From: Oryzias latipes
Taxonomy: Eukaryota > Chordata > Actinopteri > Beloniformes > Adrianichthyidae
NCBI RefSeq assembly: GCF_002234675.1
Contig: NC_019860.2
Span: 16,422,536-16,486,535 of the forward strand
Length of the DNA: 64,000 nucleotides
Reading direction: 5' to 3'
Shown: positions 56,721 through 64,000 of the stretch, in pieces
Layout of the letters: each line of letters starts with the position of its first letter
How positions within the stretch are numbered: the first letter of the stretch is position 1
Notes under the pieces: model-generated
What the model was told of the DNA's origin: nothing
What the model saw: the letters and a program-made list of their open reading frames with translations, nothing else
Databases searched by the model: none
Program-made: the position numbers and the translations under genes

Positions 56721-58069
56721 TGGCGCTGCGCAACTTTACGCTTCTTAAAGTCGCTTTTCACTCAGAAGAAGAGAGCAAGTATTTACACGCTTGTCAGAAT
56801 CAAACAAAGAAAACATGAATATTTCAAGCACCAGTAGCTCCAACTGGTACTTGGTTCGGGGATGTTTTAGAATGTCCGTCATTATTGCTTCGCGGCTGTG
56901 TAGACGCTACTTGGCGTCTATCTTCTTCGCTGGTATGTGTGCTCAGCAAGGCAGTTTTTTAGGGTTAGGGTTTAGGGTTTTGTCTGGGTCTGATTTCTCA
57001 GGAACATTAGCTGATGAGTGGTAGCTTAATTTACATTAGGTCAATATTTACTTATCTGTTCTGTATAAACAAGGATAATGGTAATCCAAATATAAATATG
57101 TATTGAGGTTGTAAATTAAGAGCTTTCCCCATTCCTGGATTTAGTCTCTTTACTTCTAGCTTCCTCTTTAGTCACTGAAAGCGAGGTTATGAAATAGGGG
57201 TCGGGCTTTGGGGTGCATTTGGGTTTTATTGGTTCCTAGATGAGGAAGCTTAGTTACATTAAAGCCACCAAAAGAGTTTGTCAGTCCCTCAATGCAATGG
57301 TATAAAGGTTGCTCTTAAGTGTGGGAACTTCCGTTAATACCAAAATAAGAACCCGTCTGTTACAAATTAAAAGCTTTAAAACATATTTTTACAATTACTT
57401 TGATATTTTTAAGGTTCAGTCAATTTAGTTTATGTAAATATAAATAGAGGTGGAAAAATGCAGAATGCTTTTTCACATATGTATGAATATATAGAAGTAA
57501 CTGAATAAGAGTAAACTTCCTTTATGGCTCTAAAAACGTCTGAGAAGTGTCCTTCAACTTCCGGGTTGAAGCTCATTTGAAAAGGAATGACTAGAAGGAG
57601 GTGCAGTTCACCAACTAACCACTGGATAACCACTGTGATAAAGACGCCGCCATGTTGGACCCAGAAATCGTCACTAAGCAGTCCTTGGTCCGAGTTGGTC
57701 TAAGTCAGCGTTTTTTATGATAGCCACTCTCGCCAATCAGGAGTGACCTTTATGGAAATCCACACGCCTACTAATCGAAAGCAGGCTCGGGAGAATCTCT
57801 CAAACCTTTCAAACATTTGGCGTGAGATCACATGCTTTAATGGAGGCATCTGACTGGTCAGTATATAACGAGTTATTTCTAGCGCTGCAGAATAAATAGA
57901 TATTTATTTCTGAAGCCTGTGGTATTTTGGCTTCTTGGAGGTAGAGGGTACTTCGTCCAAATTCTTATTCCCTACCCCTCTGGCTTCTCCCTATTGCTCC
58001 AATTGTAGGGGCATTTGGAGCTTTAGTGGTGTGCCAAACTTGTTTTTTTTTTAAGGAGGAGCTGTAGCG
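56721..58069. other. Intergenic with minor repeats
   Basis: 57535-57640 repeats 34615-34715 (GAGAAGTGTCCTTCAACTTC, GGTGCAGTTCACCAA), so an unnamed dispersed element. No gene recognised. Confidence 0.5.
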
Positions 58070-61000
58070 ACTTAGGGCTGGGTATCCCTCCCAATACAAC
58101 CACCGTGCGTGACATCAGCACTGACTGACGAAAAAACAGTTATTCAATGACGATTTATCGTATTTCGGGCAGATACTCGAAGCAGTGTTTTCAGGTAAAT
58201 ACCCCAGGGCGGTTCAGTTAATTAACTCACCTGCTCAGCGTCCTATTTAAGCCAGGTGCGCAGTTGTTCATTCTTTCTTACCTTCAGCGCTCATTCTTCG
58301 CCGGTCTCCGAGCCCGCGTGTCTCCTTCTCTTTCGGCGTCTTGCCGTGTTCCCCCGTCCTTGGGAAGGATGATCCCCATCTTCTGATGTGGGGTTTTGGT
58401 TTCGCCGCGTCTGCTCTCCTTAATTTCTCCTCCGATCCGCGGGCGGCTGACGATCCGCGGGCGGCTGGCGGCGCACAGCGCGTTCGTTTCGCCGCGGTCG
58501 CGTGCATCTGCAGGGGGTGTGCTTTCCGCAATGTTCGGGATGTCCGTGCCCCCCGATCAGGAGTAGTCCGGGTCTTCTCGTCTGCCGTGGTCACCCCAAT
58601 TATCCACGGTGAGCATAATGCGGTACTTTTCCCGTGTAGTTTTCTATGGCTGCGTCTCACTTCCTGTTTACTTCGGTGACGTCACGCCCCTAAGGACCCT
58701 GGGAATTGTAGTTTTTTTCCGGGTCCTTCATGATGCACTTCTGATTCTTTTTCTGCTGCGTCGTTCTGCGTCGTCCGGTTGTTTTAATTTTTTTTTCAGG
58801 GGTTGTGGGGTCCTTTCTGTGGTTGTGAAGGCTGGCAGACCTCGTTTGGACAGGTTTCTCGTGCTGGCTGAATTTATCGTGGCTTTTAGCATTTGTTTTC
58901 TATTGCTGTTTTGTTCTTTGGGAGCTGTGTGTAAATCTTGATTGTCTTTAATTTGATGCTGGCTTTATTATGGCGTTTCTTCTGTTTGTTTTCTTCGTTG
59001 TTGTAGCTGCTGGTTAGTTAGAATGTGAATCAGTGTCTCTTGGACCCGTCTCTGCTCTGTGGACATTTTTCCCTATGATTGGTCTCTCTTATGCGTCTAT
59101 GGCTCATTTTATTCACTCTGCGATCCTCGTTCATTGCCCCGCATGTTCTGCATCTGGTTCTGCTCCGCCTGTTTTTCCCCGCTCTGTGTACCCCAGTGGG
59201 TCATTCCCTGGCTTCAGGGACTTGCGTCGGCCACATTGGTGAGTGTGTCAGTCTCGTCGCGGCCTTGTTTTCTCGGCTGGACAGTTAATTTGTTATTCTC
59301 TCTCTAGTTGGTTGGAGGTTTGTGGGGGCTATGTGATGGATTCTTCCGGGGCATCGTTTTCAAAGCTGCCACTGAGGGTGGCCCCTAGGAAGTGTTCAGG
59401 TTGACGTGACTTGATCTGGACCTGCTAGCGCCTCGCAGTTAATCTTCTGGGCATCAGTGGCCTGGTTCCCCATGCGCCTTCAGGATTGGTATATGTTTTC
59501 TTCAGCTCCCCATGCTGTCTCCACGAATTTCCTCCGAACGCGATATAAGGCTGAGGATGACTGTCACTGATGGTCTCACTGTTCTGCCTCTATGCCTCTC
59601 AGTGGCGTCTCTTGGCCTTCAGTTGGCGCTCGAGGTGTTTGTCGGTTTGCCTTTCCGTTGTCGTGGCAGTCCTCATAAAATCGACTTTATCGCCCTGTAC
59701 TGGATATTTGTAGGCGATGGGTGCCCTTCATTTTGCATGTTATTGATTATTTCTTGGTGGCCAACTTTACTCTGTATCCCTGGTCTTTTGAATCTCTGTG
59801 GAAAAACTTTATTTTCAAAATTGGGTTTCCACGTTATCTATAATGTATGGTCCTCCACCCGTCCGGATTTATTTTTCTTCTATAGATTTGGGTGGTTCAT
59901 TGATGCTTGTCTCTCCCCATTATGTCATCTCTAGCTTTTGTGCAGCATGTTATTTCTTCGAATTTTGGTTGGATATGATTCGTCAATGATCGGGCCACCT
60001 GACATTTGCTGTAGCTTTGGTCCTATGGTCATCCGTTCATCTTGTGTTCTTGTTCTGGGTAGTTCGATCCTGGGCCACGTGTTCCTGTTCTGGATTTTCG
60101 TGTTTTGCGTTTGATCTTTCCCTCTCTATGCCTGGAGTGGTTTTGTGATACCTGTTGTGTCTTCAGGCTCCCTCCACTTGTTCTCCTGAGTCTGCGCCTT
60201 CTGGTTTGGGGGAAAAGGATTTAAGAAGAGTGGTTTGTGTTTGTCCGGCCGCCGGAATCTACAGCTCTGATGGTTTTTAAGGGGTCGTCCGGTTATTTCA
60301 TCCTTGGAGATTATATTAAGGCTGATTCAATATTGAATGATAGTATTGTGTCATCGGTTGACTTGGTTAATGTTTAAATAACACCTTGAGCAACTTCTAC
60401 CCTGACCGTAGGAAATATATCACTTGCGCTCTCAAGCTTAGTTCAAGAGTTAAATCTTGTGTCCACAAGTCAGTCTTCCATCTGCCTTGTTTAAGCAGAT
60501 GACACTCTGCTAGATGCATCCCCATTTAGAGGCTTGTTATACTCCGCCTCTAAATGCTTAAGGTTCAGTCTAGCACAAATACTATCAAAACCTATGATCC
60601 CTCATGGCTCTCAAGTTCTCTTTTGCAGTATCCAGTCGCCCTTGGCTAATTGAAAAAATTTGAGAACCACTAATATCAAATACAAGGCATCAAATCCAGC
60701 CGAGCTGTAATCCTTTGCTACGTGGGATGTTGACCTTCCTCATCTACAAATCTCCTTGGCTACTCTTCCCATCTACTACTCCTACTCCTCGATGGCCTCC
60801 TGAAGGTGCGTCCCTCTGAACCTGTCAAAGGTTACTTTTCTCATCATTGGAGTATATAAAAAATTGGTGTTAAGATTTCGTGCAGGTCATATATTTCACT
60901 ATCATTTCACTGTTGGAATTTGTAATTATGGTGGTTTCTAGGGTGCGATAAATCCACAATGGGTCTTTACCTTAACTATCTACTAAATTTCACTTTCTCA

Positions 61001-61390
61001 GATTTGTTTTTTGAAAAGCACTGTTATTTAATTTATCTCAATCATTTTGAAACTGATCAGTTTCTGGGTTATTTATATATTCTTGTCAAGACTAATACTG
61101 CTTTGTTTTTATCTATGCATCGCATCCTGAGCCTGCGAACCCCTACGCCCCGATCAGTTTCTCCGTTTCCAGGAAATGATGTCACCCATGCATTCCTTGA
61201 TCTGGTGCTGCGACGATGACTGCTCGACGTACCTATTGCTGCACTGAAAGGGACGGGGCGTTGGACCTCCTCTGCATTCCAATGACACTTCTGACTGAAT
61301 TAATTAATCAATGTCAACCGCAGAATGAATGTGAATTCTTCAATTATAGATGTTAAAAGAAAATTATAGCCAGGTGGAAGCCTCAAAAAT
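58070..61390. other. Unidentified 3.3-kb block with promoter-like GC-rich start
   Basis: A TATA-like CTATTTAAG at about 58242-58250 is followed by a CpG-rich segment (58260-58640) with direct GATCCGCGGGCGGCT repeats. After that come T/C-rich, ORF-poor sequences unlike the flanking AT-rich DNA. It could be a decayed retroelement or other transposon, but I recognise no RT, recombinase or transposase motif. Confidence 0.3.
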
Positions 61391-61790
61391 TTAGGTTGCT
61401 CCAAGTTGTATCATAGTATGCGCGGAGCTCGAATCTGGTTCTTAAGCTCATTTGTTTGTAGTATGCCAATGAAGCATAGTAAATATGGGCGTTGAACTCG
61501 TTCTTAATATTGAGATGGAACCTCAATTATATGATGTTCCTTGAGCGCTTATAATTGGTATGCCAAATGGAGAAAAATTATGGCTATTAAGCTCGTTCGT
61601 GGTACTGTCGTTGGGAGCTTCAAAATAATGGATGTTACTTAAGCGCGTGTATATATAGTTGCCAAAATGGAAGAGTTTATGGCCATCAAACTTGTTCTTG
61701 GTTTAATAGAAGTTCCAATAATGGCTGTTAAGCATGTCATACGCCATCGGAAGCTTTGGATTGGATGTTAAGTTAGTGTATCATACGGGT
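61391..61790. repeat. Degenerate tandem array, about 80-100-bp unit
   Basis: Units restart near 61462, 61559, 61658 and 61739 with TATGCCAA(A)TGG-like words. They carry TTATGGCTATTAAGCTCGTTC and GGGAGCTTCAAAATAATGG-like blocks in order. Strongly diverged. Confidence 0.6.
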
Positions 61791-61911
61791 TGTTTGGCGG
61801 TTTAAATTATAGTTCTGCACAGCGTTTTGCGGAAGTGAGCTTACGTTCTAAGATCACGTATAAGTAATTTTATGTTGGCTCCCCTTTTATTTCTTTCCCT
61901 CTCTCTTTCAG

Positions 61912-62505
61912 ATAGTATGTTCCTCTAGTGGTTTCCACGAACGGGAGCGACCCTACGGTCAATGGTGCCGGGTCACACATAGCAGATCCACTAGATAGCA
62001 TGTCCCCTTCGTGGCGCTGTACTCGAACGGGGCGGCCCAACGGTCAATGGTGCCGGGTCACACATAGCAGATCCACTAGATAGCATGTCCCCTTCGTGGC
62101 GCTGTACTCGAACGGGGGCGGCCCAACGGTCAATGGTGCCGGGTCACACATAGCAAATCCACTAGATAGCATGTTCCCTTCGTGGCGCTGTACTCGAACG
62201 GGGGCGGCCCAACGGTCAATGGTGCCGGGTCACACATAGTAGATCCACTAGTTAGCATGTTCCCTTCGTGGCGCTGTACTCGAACGGGGGCGGCCCAAAC
62301 GGTCAATGGTGCCGGGTCACACATAGCAGATCCACTAGATAGCATGTTCCCTTCGTGGCGCTGTACTCGAACGGGGGCGGCCCAAACGGTCAATGGTGCC
62401 GGGTCACACATAGCAGATCCACTAGATAGCATGTTCCCTTCGTGGCGCTGTACTCGAACGGGGGCGGCCCAAACGGTCAATGGTGCCGGGTCACACATAG
62501 CAGTC
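61912..62505. repeat. Tandem array, 85-88-bp unit, about 6-7 copies
   Basis: Unit GGTCAATGGTGCCGGGTCAC + ACATAGCAGATCCACTAGAT + AGCATGTTCCCTTCGTGGCG + CTGTACTCGAACGGGGGCGG + CCCAAAC. Copies are almost identical, differing by one or two bases (lengths about 85, 86, 87). High identity implies recent expansion or ongoing homogenisation. Confidence 0.95.
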
Positions 62506-64000
62506 ATACTGGGAAATGAAATGAAAATGGAATGCTGCCGAAAACACACCCCATTTTATTACACACTGATTATACATTCACATTTTCTCTTCTTCTGGAT
62601 GATTTTAGTGTTGGGGGTTTTGTTACCCGAAAGTTTTATGGAAATTTTATGGAAGTTTTATGGAATTGAACGGAGCCTTATGCCAAACGAAAATATGTGA
62701 ATGCCAACTTAAAGAATGTGGAAAAATGTCAAATAAATATTTCTTACTGCAAGAGTTGTCTGACTGAAATAAAAACCATGAAAAGGACAAACAAGTGTGT
62801 AGTGTAGTGTGGTCCGCAGAGGAGTGACGCATTTCTTCTCGTGGGTGTGCTTTGAAGAGCAGGAGTTTAAATTTAAATGCGAACAATAACTTTAGTTTTT
62901 GCATGACTTTAATAAAACCAATTTGTAATTTCCGAGCACTGGCAGCTACGCGCTAACGTAGATAACCGGTGTAGGTACCATAAGCATTCGGCCTGCAATA
63001 ACCGTTCGGGGTCCTTCAACTGGTGCTGACGTCACATTATGTAATTGGCTGTCCGTTGGTCCGATGACGTATCAGAGCGTGAGGTTCATTCTAACTATAG
63101 AATACTTGGATAATACTATCTATATACTAGCTATAGATCTTTTTACAAAGTGGGTTGTGGCAAAATCTCTCTATAAACACTACAAAGAATAATGTCAGAC
63201 ACAACTTAAGAGGGAAAATAATTTTAGGTTATAAAAGGAAACGTGAAATGAAAATATGTGGAGCCCGAGCAGATCTCGACGCTACGAAGTTTGTCCAAGT
63301 GGGGTTACCGTAGTGTGACGGTATTGGAGGCTGAATGGTCTTGGGACCTACACCGGCAACTACTCATGACGTCACAGAGTGGTAGAAACATCCGGATTTG
63401 AAGACACTACTATTATTTAAATGTAGGAGAAGCTGGAGTGGTGGGGAATTAATTCGGATATGGTCATTTTTGGAACTAATTGGGGGGACGGGTCACTCAG
63501 TCCACTTCTCATACAGTCAATGTTTAAAAATCACTTGTTTTTAATTTTACAAAATCAAGTAATTGTTAATTTAGTTTAAGTGCAACCTAACAATGGAAAC
63601 TTTGACCATAACTGCCCAAAATATTACACTGTTCAATGATTGTTTGTCCTTTTTTGGAATAACTTTATATTTTTTTTGCCAGTCAGTGCTGATGCCACAC
63701 ACAGTGGTTGCATTTTAACAGCAAGATTACACTTTAAGCAGTGGGTGGGGGTCGTGGTTACACAAAGTACAAAGAACGTGTCCAGTTTCCTTTTTTTTTA
63801 CAAGCAGAAATAAAACATGTCGACACACGTAATCAGCCCTCCATGACTCAGCAATGTACCCTGTACTCAGAGGACTTCTGATCTGGTTGTAAAAACTGCA
63901 CTTCAGTTGAAGAAATTGTCAATTTTATCACCAGATCCAAACAAGGATTACATCGAATCTGTGTTTCCCGTGGAAGGGCTTTTTTAATTCCGGCAAACAT
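62506..64000. other. Intergenic, no gene recognised
   Basis: No recognisable exon, RNA gene or repeat family to the window edge. Confidence 0.5.

Noticed and set aside
56959..56985. Telomere-like TTAGGG run
   Set aside because: Only about two units; too short to be an interstitial telomere.
58268..58679. GC-rich ORFs on both strands (130 and 112 codons)
   Set aside because: Explained by CpG-rich composition and direct repeats; no domain or splice context.
59033..59989. Several hydrophobic ORFs that look membrane-like
   Set aside because: T-rich DNA read in any frame gives Phe/Leu/Ser-rich products; frames overlap and share no family motif.

Overview
The window is from a teleost fish nuclear genome. 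It has vertebrate multi-exon genes with GT..AG introns, tRNA-derived SINEs, LINE fragments, MITEs and a Ty3/Gypsy chromovirus. The gene order (hs6st3, dzip1, two claudin-10-like genes) matches the block I recall from human chromosome 13q32. The species cannot be fixed from the sequence; a percomorph is a reasonable guess.

Layout. 71-612 (minus): first coding exon of a heparan-sulfate 6-O-sulfotransferase (hs6st3), followed upstream by its GC-rich 5' flank. 1.0-28.3 kb: intergenic, dominated by repeats. These are (TA)n, a piggyBac-like MITE family, two SINE families, foldback elements, two tandem arrays built on an AGACTTGA-type core, a solo LTR (12748-13303) and a nearly intact 5.0-kb chromodomain LTR retrotransposon (15436-20441, minus strand). 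28.3-38.8 kb (plus): dzip1 (iguana), a cilium and Hedgehog-pathway gene, resolved into about 18-20 coding exons and ending in polyA signals. 39286-41887 and 48794-52714 (both minus): two tandem claudin-10-like genes with the same five-exon plan; the second has an unusual Ser/Arg-rich tail. Between them lies a LINE fragment split by a 1.8-kb giant foldback element. 53.5-54.5 kb: a second LINE fragment. 54.5-64 kb: AT-rich sequence, a 4-kb block I cannot identify, and two adjacent tandem arrays (about 100 bp and 85-88 bp periods).

The genes are ordinary vertebrate genes: cell-surface sulfation, ciliogenesis/Hedgehog signalling, and paracellular tight-junction pores. The unusual material is mostly in the mobile elements. 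These are the palindromic 1822-bp element with a CpG-rich hairpin core, an LTR element with an apparent self-priming primer-binding site and a TATA box placed to match, a MITE sitting 11 nt inside a claudin splice donor, and a perfect RFX X-box-type motif in a dzip1 intron.
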